From Saccopteryx bilineata (taxonomy: Eukaryota; Chordata; Mammalia; Chiroptera; Emballonuridae), in contig NC_089493.1 of the NCBI RefSeq assembly GCF_036850765.1, positions 187,645,140 through 187,709,139 on the forward strand: a stretch of DNA of 64,000 bases. Direction: 5' to 3'. Of this stretch, positions 35,161 through 46,580 are shown one piece after another. How positions within the stretch are numbered: the stretch's first letter is position 1; every line of letters starts with the position of its first letter. The translations under genes were made by a program, and so were the position numbers. The notes under the pieces were generated by a model. The model was not told the DNA's origin. It saw only the letters and a program-made list of their open reading frames with translations, and made no database searches.

Positions 35161-35815
35161 CGTCATTTTCCCTGTGATATAGTCAGTTCCCTACAGTCTA
35201 CTATAGGTACAACAGCCAGGATGATCTTCTTAAAAGTAAATTTGATTGTATCGTCTCCTTAATAAAAATTTCCAGGGGCTCCCGTAGGTACTTAGAATAA
35301 AGTCAGCACTACTCAGCACAGCGCCACCACTCGGCATGATCTGTCCTTGCCGCTGCCTGGTTTATCTCCTCTCACGTTTCTCTTCCCCTTGGTCATGTTC
35401 CAGGAATGCTGGCTTGCTTTCTTCTCGTAGGACACACCAAGAGTGTCTTCCCCCAAACCTCTGCTTAAGTTGCCCCTCTCACGGCTCTTCCCTTGAACTA
35501 TTTACTGGGCAGTATCTCACTCCTTAGGTCTCAGCTTAAATGTTACTGTCTCTTTGAAGTCTTCCCTAATCAACTTATTTAGGGTAGTTTCTCCAATGCT
35601 GTTACTCCATAGCTAAGCTTTGAGATTGTTTCTGACATAGCAGATACAATAATTTATCATTATTTTGTGTATATTTTCTGCCTCCTTTTCTAAACAAGAA
35701 ATTCCTTCAAGTCAAAAATTAGGCTTTTTCTTTCCTATTCTCTCCCCTCCCCCTAACCCCCTAGCTGGAACACACCAAGTATCGAATAAATGTTCATTGA
35801 ATAAATAAATGCGTG
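35161..35815 (+). mobile_element. L2 LINE 3' fragment, sense
   Basis: Follows the L2 3' sequence for over 600 bases: AGTCAGTTCCCTACAGTCTA, GATGATCTTCTTAAAAGTAA, TTCCAGGGGCTCCCGTAGG, TCTTCCCCCAAACCTCTGC, TTAGGTCTCAGCTTAAATGT, GAAGTCTTCCCTAATCAAC, and the end AATAAATGTTCATTGAATAA. Truncated at the 5' side and without coding sequence. An unusually long L2 stretch for this window. Confidence 0.88.
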
Positions 35816-36733
35816 TCCTTCTGACCTATTGTTTTTTAGACCTTATTGTAATTGTCTTCATCCTTTGGCTTCCTCAAGAGTGGAACCTGCTCTACATCCC
35901 ATGCTCTTCTCATTCTCCACATCCATTCTTGTGAGCTCATGAACCCCCCCCCCTTTATCACAGTGTTTCAGTAGGGAAGGGCAAAGTGAAAGTAATGTCA
36001 GTGAGCAGAGAGAGGCCAAAGCAGTGATACCATTTGATGGCAGGCAGCAACTTGGTTCTGTTTCTTCTCTAAGGGCTCCTGGCAAAATCAGAAGAGAAAC
36101 CAGCTAAGCAGATGGTGGGAGTCCTGGACTTCTGCAATTCACTGGTTTATGTTTCGCCTGTCTTCCTTTCCATTTCTATTCTTGAGCCCTTCTAGGCATG
36201 ATCTGGTCCACGATTGTTATTGGGGGTATCACCTCATGAAGATTGGGCATTTTATAAATGCCAGCTGTTTAGTAGTGAGTTTTGTTAAGCAATGCGGGAA
36301 TCTTCAGGAATATATATGATAAACTTGAACCCATGATGCGTCAGAATAGTTAGATGACCTTGAATAGAATCAGCCAGAGTCTCTCCTATAAATATTTTCT
36401 CAAAAAGCTTTTACGGTACCAATTATTCTAGTGATATGGTGTAGACTAACCATCTGAATGTGAAAAGCAGTCATTTTTTTTTGTAGCTGAATAGTCTTAA
36501 AGCGTAGACACAGCAGGAGCTTTTAAATTACCAAGTTTATTCATTCAGTTAACATTTATTATAGTGAACACTATTTGTTTGTGGTATAAAACACAAGGAA
36601 GGATAGTCTTTGCTTTCTCACCTATTCTATCTGAACTAGAAAGATGAACAAAGAAGAAAGAATATCTATACACTCCACTCTTTAATTCTGTAGCACCATC
36701 AGATTTGTTTATTTAAAAGTATATAGTTCAATA
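35816..36733. other. unannotated DNA
   Basis: No gene or confident repeat. A short C-run lies at about 35945-35954. Confidence 0.45.
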
Positions 36734-37118
36734 GGCCTGGCTGGTTGGCTCAGTGGTAGAGCATTGGCCCAGCGTGTGGATGTCCTGTATTTGATTTTCA
36801 GTCAGGGTACAGGGTACACAGGAGAAGAGACCATCTGCTTCTCCAACCCTCCCCTTTCTTCTCTCTCTCTGTCTCTCTTCCCCCCCAACCCACCCACCAG
36901 CCATAGCTGGATTGATTCCAGCACATTGGCCCTAGGTGCTAAGGATGGCTTCTTGGATCCTCTGCCTCAGGCACTAAAAATAGCTCTGTTGCAAGCATGG
37001 CCCTAGCTGGGCAGAGCATCAACCCCAGACAAGGGTCACCGGCCAGATCCCTGTCGGGGCACATGAGGGAGTCTGTCTCTCTATCTCTCCTCCTCTCACT
37101 TGGAAAAAAAGAAAGAAA
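36734..37118 (+). mobile_element. SINE type A, sense
   Basis: Starts GGCCTGGCTGGTTGGCTCAG, with box B decayed (TATTTGATTTT), TACACAGGAGAAGAGACC, a CT-rich tract, TGCCTCAGGCACTAAAAATA, CTCTCACTTGG and an A-rich tail with GAAA. No clean duplication seen. Several changes suggest moderate age. Confidence 0.9.
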
Positions 37119-38052
37119 AATAATTTTAAAAATTATAATTATTTTGAACTTTTACTTGTAAGTCTGTTTACCTGTATTTTAAGAATTATATTTTACCTTT
37201 AAAAAAAAAGTGTACTCTTCATGTCTGAGGCTACCCTAGTACAGTGTTCTATTTTTAAAACTGCACTTTTTCTGGAATTTGGACCTAAATTGACAAAAGA
37301 GTGTTGTTCATGGTTTTTACCCAACACAAAAGCTTTGAATTTGCCAATCATAGGGAGGCCAGCAACCTATGATGTTGTAATTGGGTTTTTGTTTGCTTAC
37401 TTTTATATGATGATACATTTTTGGAGAATATATAAAAATAAAACTGCAACATTTAATATACTGAAGCCCTTCTTTTTCTTTTACAAAAAAATAGAAAACA
37501 TGTAAGGAAACTTCATGATTTATAAATGATTGTGTAACTTGCTGACTGTGGATGTCCAGTGTACACATTAGTTCACTCTGGTTCATTATAATCATTACCA
37601 TAAAGGTTAGACATGTGGATTTGGCAATGCGTTTTTCTCAGTATTTGCATATTATGTTAACAATTTCCACATTGCATGAGTCTATGTTTAGAAGCTTGTA
37701 TCTGTCAACAACTGTGAAGGGTTTGAGATTTCACCCTACTTTCAAACTAACAAGGTAGCTTGCCACAGTTTCATAGATGCTGGCAGAAACATGAGACTTC
37801 TGTGTTAGGGACATGTGACTTTATTACTCACAGCATTGGAGGCAGCGTAACTTCACGTTTGTGTTCATTCCTCCTGACCTTCAAGTGTCAACAGGCAGCA
37901 GTGAGATGGACCCTGGTGGATGCTATGCACACAGTGGGTCTGTCATTCTGAAGAACTTTGACCTTAGGAAATGCCAAACTTTTCAAGGCACTATTAGCAG
38001 AACTATGCAGCCTTTGCCCCAGAGGGAGAAATTATCATCTTTTTCAGGGAAG
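37119..38052. other. unannotated AT-rich DNA
   Basis: No gene or repeat family recognised. A 94-residue plus-strand frame (37221-37505) is unsupported. Confidence 0.45.

Positions 38053-38135
<83 letters not shown>
38053..38135. repeat. long (A)n(TA)n simple repeat
   Basis: A run of 45 A followed directly by about 18 TA units. It may be the expanded tail of a lost retroposon, but no retroposon body precedes it. Confidence 0.95.
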
Positions 38136-38138
<3 letters not shown>

Positions 38139-40590
38139 CTTTGCCCCAGAGAAAGATACTGTCTCTGTCTTCCAAGAGTATTGTGTTATATAAACAACCT
38201 TGAAAAGATAGTCTCAGACAAAAGCTGTTATAAGACTTGTGCAAATGCCATAAAGAATTGCCCTGAAAATATTTCATTCACTATAAAATGGACATGCTAA
38301 ATAGAGTCTCAATGTTCAATAAAACACTTTAAGCAATAAGCCAAAAGATAAATTAGGACTGTTTATGTCTATAATTTGAGTCAAGATTTTTCACATGAAA
38401 ATGGTTATTATTTAAATTTCAAGGTTAAGAGGTCACATTCTAACATTTTTTTATAAGAATGTGAGCTCCGCTTTGGGGTACAATGAATACTCATCCTTAC
38501 AGAAGAAGTCTAAAACTGTTGTCACAATGTTTATGCCAGAAATTTTGAGATGAAAGTTTTACCCATGAGAAAGATAGAAATTGCTTCTTTTAGAAAATGT
38601 TACTATTTCAGAATATCAAAATTTAAAACTTTCTAGAAATTCTCTCATGGCAAATAATTTTTTTCATGTTTATTAGCCTGCTTGAACTCATACTATCCCC
38701 AAATACTGCTCAGTCACCATTAATTTCAGCATATAGAGAGTCTGCTTCAAAGATTTAGAAACACAGGTTGACTAACATTTAGAAACACACGTTGTGGTGG
38801 TCTGCGGGTGGTTGACGTGGTCTGCTTGCAATGAAGAACAGAGAGAGAATAGAGATGTCCAATAAACTCCGTCACATGAAACATTATGCATTGTGATATT
38901 AACAGGTTTAATTCATTCCTCGTACTTCTATCTAATACCACGTCTAGTCAATGCCACAGGCGCGACGTTGGGAAGTAAGTGAAATTCGGGATGCTGTCCG
39001 TGCTCTCTAGGGACTGGCAGTCTAGAAGAGGAGCGTTAGAGAAACGACACTGATTCAGCCACAAGGCTCGGAACATGGCCCAAATGCTAATGAATCGCCG
39101 TAAAACCAAAGCATATGTCAGATGAATCAAGGGGAAGAAAGACAAGATCATTTCTGCGCCTAACTAGACTTCACTCTCAGAAACCCCAAAGTTAAAGTCC
39201 ATAATGCGAATTAAAAAATGGCTTGAGCTTGTTAGCCACCATTCACTGCCAGTTTAGGCTTGACTTCCCCAGGTACTACTGCTCTTAATATAGTTTTGGG
39301 GCGGGGGAGGGGTGGCTCGAAGCTCCGTTTTTACATCCCGCTTGTCCCTCCAGGCAAAATCTCTGCACCATTGCTCCATAGCTGTGGAAGGAAAATGTGT
39401 CTTCTCTTCTCTCAGAATGACACTCAGCTTTAGGAGCGGGACATTAAATAGGGGTGGTGGCCACTAGATGTCTCAGCTTGCCTATCCCAGCATAGAACCT
39501 CCATATTTCACATGACTGTGAGAGGTATGACTAGTGTCCCAGGAGTCCTCGTCTGTTACTCCTTAGTAGAGTGTGGACCCTATGAGTGGGAGCAGGGGAG
39601 GAGAAGAGAGCCCTCTACTTCTCAGCTGCTATTGCTTGAAATGGAGCTTCTGCAAACAGAGCTGGGGAGGATGAAAAATGCAGGTTGACCTAACCCTCTC
39701 GCAAGGAAAATATAGTTCTAGACTGGGGGCCGAATGGAAGGATGTCCTGTGTTCTGAGCTACCCCAACCCTGGTGAGAGCATCCAGGCTGAGCTGAGGTA
39801 GGGTGGGATTCTTAGTTCAAGTGTCACAGGCTCTTGTTTCCCTTAACATGACTTAGTATAATTTTGAAATAATTTTTTAAAAAATTTAATGCATACCCTT
39901 AGACAGTTTTCAGAGACTTTACATGATTGTTTTTTGTGTGTGGTGGTGGTTTTTAATAGTTATCACTAGTTACGGTTGTTTTGCTGGGAAGACGGTCCAT
40001 GGGGCTCCTCGCCCTTACATTCTTAAAGCCATTCTGCCCTTTACTTTTTAATCACAAATGTTAGCAATGTGTAAAATAATCTTCATGCTACACATTCCGG
40101 AGAAAAGCACTTGCTATTGTTCAACCTGCCTTTCTCAGGACAGAAGGAAATAATGCCTTTCGTATTCCTTCTACAAATAAGGGCAGATACAGGCTTGCTG
40201 GTTTCTCAGGTTCCATGCATTTCAACCTGACCTTCAATAACTAAGGGACTTCTATGGAAACAACAGTAAGACTTGGGTTTCTCTATAAGAACATTTTTAT
40301 GGAAGACACTTGACTTTCCCCATAAATAGTATTACCTTAATGCCCCTCCTCGGCAAAGCTCCCCAGGCTGTGGGTCTCTGTTCTGTCCCATGATGCAATT
40401 TCATGTTTACTTTACTTCAGCAAGAAAGGAGGTCGGAAGGTGCCTCCTCCAATTTAAAATAAAAAGTCCAAATCACTCGAAGGCTTAGACTGCAGGCATT
40501 CAATTTTTGAGATCTGGACTGACCTAAATTTTTGTTTTCATTTTTATCTGAGTAAGTTTTCTGCTCTATATTTTCAATTGAATTAGAAAT
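38136..40590. other. unannotated DNA with a short regulatory-looking stretch
   Basis: No gene or repeat recognised. Around 39300-39480 there is a GC-box-like GGGGCGGGGGAGGGG (39298-39312) and a CTCF-like GGCCACTAGATGTCTCAG (about 39459-39476, one mismatch to the core). The rest is AT-rich. Confidence 0.4.
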
Positions 40591-40597
40591 TATAGTG

Positions 40598-41050
40598 GCC
40601 CTGGCCAGTTGGCTCAGCGGTAGTCTCAGCCCAAAGTGTGGATGGCCTGGGTTCAATCCCCAGTCAGGGCACACAGGAGAAGTGACATTCTGCTTCTCCA
40701 CTCCTCCTCCTCTCCTCTTCCTCCTCCTCCTCTTTCTTCTTCTTCTTCTTCTTCTTCTTCTTCTTCTTCTTCTTCTTCTTCTTCTTCTTCTTCTTCTTCT
40801 TTCTCTCTCTCTCTCTCTCTCTTTACTTCTTGCAGCCATGGCTTGAATAGTTGGAGCAAGTTGGCCCCAGGCACTGAGGATGGCTCCATGGCCTTGTCTC
40901 AGGTGCTAAAATAGCTCGATTGCCAAGCAATGGAGCAGTGGCTCCAGATGGGCAGAGCATCGCCTGGTTGGGGGTTTGTCAGGTGGATCCCAGTCAGGGC
41001 CATACAATAATCTGTCTCTCTGCCTCCCCGCCTCTCACTTAACAAAAGAA
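40598..41050 (+). mobile_element. SINE type A, sense, with expanded TTC tract
   Basis: Head GCCCTGGCCAGTTGGCTCAG, box B GGTTCAATCCCC, CACACAGGAGAAGTGACATT, then the CT-rich segment expanded into a TTC array (40732-40802). It continues with GGATGGCTCCATGGCC, AGATGGGCAGAGCATCGCC and TCTCACTTAACAAAAG. Duplication like AGAAATTATAG/AGAAATAATTA. Confidence 0.92.
40732..40802. repeat. (TTC)n trinucleotide microsatellite inside SINE A
   Basis: About 21 TTC units (GAA on the other strand), arising from the pyrimidine-rich part of the SINE. This is the same repeat type that forms triplex DNA elsewhere. Confidence 0.95.
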
Positions 41051-41204
41051 AGAAATAATTATTACTATTTTTTATAACAAGTACTGACTTTTGAGCTGAT
41101 AGGTTAATCACAAGATCTCAGCAGAGCCAGATTTTATTTTCACATAATTTTTCCAAATCTTTAAGCAAAAGACTTTGTTCAAACTTTCCAAAAAATGCTT
41201 AAAC

Positions 41205-41448
41205 CAGTGGTTCTTAACTAAAGGTAATTACACATACTCCTTTCACACTCCCCACCCCAAGTAGACATCGTTGATGTCTAGCACCATCTTGCTTTCACAG
41301 TAGAAGTATGACTGTCATCTAGAGGATAGAGGTAGAGGATGCTTCTAAATATTGTACAATACAGAGGAAAGCCCTCCATAACAACAACAAAAAATAATAA
41401 TAACCCAGCCCAAAATGCCAATACAGCAAAGTGTACTAAAACTTGGTT
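41205..41448 (+). mobile_element. MER20-like hAT-Charlie element
   Basis: CAGTGGTTCTTAACTAAAGG start, then CATCGTTGATGTCTAGCACC, GGATAGAGGTAGAGGATGCT, TCTAAATATTGTACAATACA, GGAAAGCCCTCCATAACAAC and CAGCCCAAAATGCCAATAC. This is the MER20 order, decayed at the right end. Ancient and non-autonomous. Confidence 0.75.
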
Positions 41449-42372
41449 TAGAGGAAAGCAGTAGTTCTTATATTATACAACCTTAAACTTTGTTCTCTGT
41501 GGCTAAGGAACGAACCAATTTTACTTTCTATACCTTTGATATACCTGAGAGATGTAGACATTCTAATTTGTTGAAATAGTAGTTGGGTTTCTAACAGTCC
41601 CTAGGATCCCTTCCCTTCCCGTTCTACAGGAGATAATACAAATTAACAACCTCACTGTGATCTAACACATTGTACCAGTGACTGTCCCTGGAGAAATAAT
41701 AGTTGTCATGTATACAGTTAACAAATACTCAGAGAGAAGTGCAAATGCAAACCACTTCTGAACAGAAGCAATGAAACTGTCAAAAGCCAGATTCCTGAGT
41801 TTCATACTTGTTTTCCCCATCCTTTCTCAGACCCAAATGATGGATAAACAGTTGTCTTTTTTCCCTTTGTCAGAGATGGCCTCTGAGATGTCCTCCAATG
41901 AGTTTTGCCTCTTGGCATTCATACCTCTGTGTGGTCTCCTCACATTGCATAGGATGGGCTCTGTGGCCCCTACGTATTGCCAAAATGATGGGTTGTGACT
42001 TTCACATCTGAGTCCCATTAGTATTGTTGTATTCCTTGCTCTTGGGAAACAATTGTCATGAGGGAACTCAAGTAACCTTACAGTGAGGTCCACACAGGAG
42101 GAGCTGAGCCCTGCTTCTAACAACCAGCACTAAAGTGTGGGTGAACCACTCTGGGGATAAATTCTTTAGCCCTATTCAAACCTTCAGATTGACTACATTT
42201 ACGGTCAACATTATGGCTGCACCTCTTGAGAGAGCCTAAACCAGATCCACTCAGCAAACGTGACTGCTGGTACTTGGGTGCCCTGTGACATCAGAACGGT
42301 GTGAGATAATAAATGCTGCTTAATTTGGGGGCAGTTTGCTATGGAGCAATAGATAAGCAGCACAGCCCCTTT
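41449..42372. other. unannotated DNA
   Basis: No gene or repeat recognised. Frames of 75 residues (plus, 41771-41998) and 98 residues (minus, 41827-42123) overlap each other and are unsupported. Confidence 0.45.
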
Positions 42373-42388
42373 AATATCTCTGAAAGCT

Positions 42389-42720
42389 GCCTGACCAGAT
42401 GGTAGCGCAGTGGATAGAGCATCAGACTGGGATGCGAAGAACCCAGGTTCGAGACACCCTAGGTCACCAGCTTGAGTGCAGGCTCATCTGGTTTGAGCAA
42501 AGCTCACCAGCTTGGACCCAAGGTCGCTGGCTCGAACAAGGGGTCACTCACTCTGCTGTAGCTCCACAGTCAAGACACATATGAGAAAGCAATCAATGAA
42601 CAACTAATGTGTCGCAACAAAAAACTAATGATTGATGCTTCTCATCTCTCTCCATTCCTGTCTGTCTGTCCCTCTCTGACTCTCTCTCTCTCTCTCTCTC
42701 TGTAAAAAAAATAAAAATAA
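42389..42720 (+). mobile_element. SINE type B, sense, perfect duplication
   Basis: GCCTGACCAGATGGTAGCGC head, box B GGTTCGAGACACC, GAGCAAAGCTCACCAGCTTG, CACATATGAGAAAGCAATCA, CTGTCTGTCTGTCCCTCTC and an A-rich tail. AATATCTCTGAAAGCT is identical at 42373-42388 and 42721-42736. Confidence 0.95.
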
Positions 42721-42736
42721 AATATCTCTGAAAGCT

Positions 42737-43224
42737 ATGTGCATTTCTTTATCTTCAGTGCCAGTATAATTCAGAATGCAATCCCATGCAGTCAACGAAC
42801 CTAGAAAGATAATCAGTCAATGGTGCTCGTCTAACTGCTTCTCCCCTTAGACCATCTTGCACTGGCCTCTTTCATTCTCCCAGGTAGAAGTGTCCCTGTG
42901 AAGTACATGTTCCTCAGCAGACTCACCTGGGCTCCAGAATGTCATATCTCTTAAAGGTACACACCCACTCTCTCTCTCCCTCTTTCTCTCTCCACAGTCT
43001 TTTACTCCATAGTAAGAAAATATCCCATGGAAAAAGGCTCAGGCAGGCTGACTGCTGGGGGATGTGGGAGCACAGGGCCTGGATAGGACGGGGTGGAGGG
43101 GTTGAGCAGAAAAGGACAAAAAGGAAGAAAAACCTCACAGTCGTGGACAGCGCTGTGGCGATTGCCTGTAGGGGTCAGAGGTGGAGGAGGGTGTGAGGAG
43201 GTCAGTGGTCATGGACAAAGTCCT
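42737..43224. other. unannotated DNA
   Basis: No gene or repeat recognised. Confidence 0.4.
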
Positions 43225-43345
43225 GACTCGGGCGGGCGCACGCATGATACAGTGTACAGAGCTGTGTTGTGGAATTGTGCACCAGAAACCTGTATACTCT
43301 GTATAATTATGTTAACCAGTGTCACCCCAATAAATTAAATTAAGA
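43225..43345 (+). mobile_element. L1 3' terminal tail, sense
   Basis: ATGATACAGTGTACAGAGCT, GAATTGTGCACCAGAAACCT, TTATGTTAACCAGTGTCACC and CCAATAAATTAAATTAAG match the last ~120 bases of a Laurasiatherian L1. A related tail is at 60203-60340. Confidence 0.8.
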
Positions 43346-44760
43346 AATTGTTACAAGAAAAGAACAAGACAAAAGAAAAAGACTCGGGTGCATTCAGATG
43401 TCTTCATATTATACCTTTGGCCTTGGAGGCCTTGGTGTTTCAGGGGAGAAAGTGCTCAGGTTCCTTAGTCCTCTGTAGCCTCTACCCCTTCTGTCCTGTC
43501 CCGCCAAGTTTTCAATCAAGTAAGTTTCAGACCTTTGTGCCTATCACTCCTCCCGACTTTCATTGATTTAGTTGCATAGGAGAAGTTTCTGTCATGAAAC
43601 GAGGAATGGATAAAGGGAAGCACCTCTTCTCTCAGCAGCATTTTAGCCCTCGGTGCAACTGCATGAATTAAAATTGGTGTTATGCAGGTCCCTTCGCCAG
43701 CAGTATCGAATCCCATCTCCTGCCTAAACCAAAAATGTCCTCGGCGTGGCCCCTGTACCGTTACGTTGTAATCACATGCTTCCTTATGCATCTTTCCCAC
43801 TTTAAAGTTCCCGAAAGCAGGGGCTGGTGTCCCATTAACCATTACACTCACATTGTCTAACTCAAATTTCAGCACACACTAGATGATTAGTACTGGTATC
43901 ACTGCGATAACGGAGAAGTGAATCGATCCATTAACCACATGGATCAGAACTGTCCTTGGAAAGCTTTTTTATTATTATTATTATTATCTTCCCTGTTTCA
44001 AATGTTTCAGAGTCTAATGTAGCCACTGGCAAAGAATCGTGTGATTTTTGCTTAAATTTCAAGTTGTTGCTCGGTGTTTCGTCTGCAGATATTTACACAC
44101 ATCTCAGCCTCCTAATGACACTCACTGGGCCTCCCCTAGAATTGTATGATAGCTTAAATTGCCCAAGAATGTGAAGTTAGAGCATGATTCTTACAAAATG
44201 TCTAGAAACAGACCATCATTTTAGCCTGGAACAATATTTTTTTAAAACTTTTTCTAAAATAAATAGCAAAAAGGTTTTCTTAAGGGATTAAGCTGCTTTC
44301 ATGAGGATAAAGAGAATATAGGTGTTAGCATCTACAACTCAGTAGTCTATTTACCAGCTGCCTTATTTATGATCACACTATGGTGAGAACTTCTACTTCA
44401 CGGGTGTCTTTTGTTTGGGTCTTTACTTCACGCTCCTGGCAGGGGGCAGATGCCATAAACTGCTCCAGATTCTTATATGTTGGCTGGAAGCTGTTAAAAT
44501 AAGATGCCTATCGATTTCATTTCAATTTCAAATAGTGAGTTTTATTTTTCTTTGTGTATGCGTGCATGTGTGTGTGCGTGTGAGTGTGTGTGTGGCTTCA
44601 TCAAGAGAAATTTAGTTTCCACAGTTTTCCAGGCTAGAAGTCCAATACCAAGGTGTCAGCAGGCATGGTTTCTACTGAGACTTTTTTTTTCCTTTGGCTT
44701 ATGGATGACTGTCTTTGCACTGGGACTTCACGTGGTATTCTCTCTGTGCCTTTGCGTGTT
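43346..44760. other. unannotated DNA
   Basis: No confident repeat. The 119-residue minus-strand frame at 43516-43875 has no domain I recognise and lacks a supporting context. A TG-rich stretch is at 44553-44594. Confidence 0.45.
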
Positions 44761-44777
44761 CAGATTTCCTCTTTTGG

Positions 44778-44970
44778 GTCCTGGCCAGTTAGCTTAATTG
44801 GCTAGAGTGTCATCCTGATAAGCCAAGGTTGCAGGTTCAATTCTTGTTTAGGGCACTTATGAGAATCAACCAATGAATGCATAAATAAACGAAGCAATGA
44901 ATTGATGTCTCTCTCATCTCTCTTTGTCTCTGTCTCTTTCTAAAAATCAATATTTTTTTTTAAAAAAAAT
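44778..44970 (+). mobile_element. VES-type SINE (tRNA-Ile-like head), sense
   Basis: Head GTCCTGGCCAGTTAGCTTAA with a tRNA-Ile-like TTGGCTAGAGTGTCATCCTG and CCAAGGTTGCAGGTTCAATT, then GGGCACTTATGAGAATCAAC, CAATGAATGCATAAATAAAC, a CT-rich tract and AAATCAATATTT. This is the VES family layout known across bats. Decayed. Confidence 0.8.
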
Positions 44971-45060
44971 CATCTTCTTTTAAGGACACAAGTCATTTTG
45001 GATTACACCCACCTTAGTGACCTCATTTTAATTCATTTACCTCTTTAAAAACTCTATCTT

Positions 45061-45457
45061 AACCCTGGCTGGTTGGCTCAGCAGTAGAGCATTGACCTAG
45101 CATGTGGAAGTCCCGGGTTTGATTCCCAGGCAGGGCACACAGGAGAAGCACCCATCTGCTTCTTTACTCCTCCCCCTCCTCTCTCTCTCTCTCCCTCTCT
45201 CTTTCCTCCTCCCCTTCTTGCAGCCTTGGCTCTAATGGTTCTAGCAATTTGGCCCCAGGAGCTAATGATAGCTCCATGGCTTTGCCTCAAGTGCTGAAAC
45301 AAATCAGTTCAGAGCAACTAGAACAGTGGCTCCAGATGGACAGAACATCGCCCCCTAGTGGGCTTTCCAGGTGAATCCCCGTCGGGCAGCATGCAGAAGT
45401 CTTTTTCTCTGTCTCCCTGCCTCTCTGCCTCTCACTTAATAAAAATTAAAAAAAAAA
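45061..45457 (+). mobile_element. SINE type A, sense
   Basis: AACCCTGGCTGGTTGGCTCA start, box A, box B GGTTTGATTCCC, CACACAGGAGAAGCACCCAT, CT-rich tract, GGCCCCAGGAGCTAATGATA, CTCTCACTTAATAAAAATT. No clear duplication. Carries an intact CTCF-like core at 45349-45363. Confidence 0.92.
45349..45363 (-). promoter_or_regulatory. CTCF-like core motif inside SINE A
   Basis: CGCCCCCTAGTGGGC; its complement GCCCACTAGGGGGCG fits the CTCF core consensus exactly. Confidence 0.5.
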
Positions 45458-45589
45458 GTACTGCCACATTATAAGATCCTAGAGGTTAGGACTTCAACAT
45501 ACAAATTTTGACGGAGCACAATTCAGTTCATAACATATACTAATACTGATACTAATTCTTTAGTGAGGTAAATTTTGGTCCAGATTTTC

Positions 45590-46569
45590 CTTTTTTTGGT
45601 TTTTTTTTTTTAATTTTTATTAATTTTAATGGGGTGACATCAATAAATCAGGGTACATATATTCAAAGAAAACATGTCCAGGTTATCTTATCATTCAATT
45701 ATGTTGCATACCCATCATCCAAAGTCAGATTGTCCTTCGTCACCTTCTATCTAGTTTTCTTTGTGCCCCCCCCCTTCCCCTCCACCTCTTCCTCCTTCCC
45801 TCCCCCTACCCCCCCCCCCCGTCACTACCACATTCTTGTCCATGTCTCTTGGTCTCGCCTTTATGTCCCACCAATGTATGGAATCCTGCAGTTCTTGTTT
45901 TTTTCCGATTTACCTATTTCTCTCCGTATAATGTTATCAAGATCCCACCATTTTGCTGTAAATGATCCGATGTCATCATTTCTCATGGCTGAGTAGTATA
46001 ACATAGTGTATATGTGCCACATCTTCTCTATCCAGTCCTCTATTTTTTTTTACAGTGATTAAGGTCTTTAAGCAAACTCTTAGTCAATACAGCAAGAATC
46101 CATAAAAGAGTAGTGTCCTTAACATGTTCACCAAGTCCAAGTTGGCACCAACACCATTCCAAATCTCTGCAAATGTAACCCAACCCCAGTTCAGTCTGTT
46201 AGGAGCTGTCACAAGGAGCAGGAGTCCAGGACAAGTCCACATCCAGGAAAAGTCTGCATAGAACTGGAATTGTTGTCACAATTCTATACTTTGCAGCTCA
46301 CGTCCAAGTCCCAATGACTGCTGCTTCTAGCTGGTAATGATTCAGGTAGACTGGAAAAGCCATCTGCAGCATGTGTGAAGATGGAGCTTCTGTTCTCCTC
46401 TGCCAGTCTCGGTGTGGCTTCTTCAGTGTTCCTTGGTTGAAGAGTCCTCTTAGTTTAGTCCAAAGTTGGTTTTTCCAGATGATAGTTTTTAAAATTAGTT
46501 TGTAATCCACTTTGGTTCTGGGAGGTGGATGTTGGTACGTCCACCTACTCCAGTGCCATCTTGTCCCTC
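45590..46569 (-). mobile_element. L1 with both termini but no coding body (internally deleted), antisense
   Basis: The left part (45590-46041) is the complement of an L1 3' UTR and poly(A): a T-run, TTTTAATGGGGTGACATCAA, a C-rich polypurine-tract complement near 45770-45820, CTCATGGCTGAGTAGTATAA, and CACATCTTCTCTATCCAGTC. The right part (46052-46569) is the complement of an L1 5' UTR, starting in sense with AAGATGGCACTGGAGTAGGT at about 46563, then CCTCCCAGAACCAAAGTGGA, CAACTTTGGACTAAACTAAG and CAACCAAGGAACACTGAAGA. ORF1 and ORF2, about 5 kb, are missing. The flanks share TCCAGATTTTC (45579-45589 and 46570-46580), so the two ends inserted together. A T-run at 46042-46051 marks the joint. Confidence 0.8.
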
Positions 46570-46580
46570 TCCAGATTTTC

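Noticed and set aside
40417..40839. 140-residue arginine/glutamate-rich frame
   Set aside because: Product of the TTC/GAA microsatellite inside a SINE.
43516..43875. 119-residue minus-strand frame
   Set aside because: Begins with Met but shows no recognised domain, no splice or promoter context, and is within the length range of chance frames in 64 kb.
44778..44850. tRNA-Ile gene
   Set aside because: Resembles tRNA-Ile but continues into the VES SINE body and tail, and arms carry mismatches.
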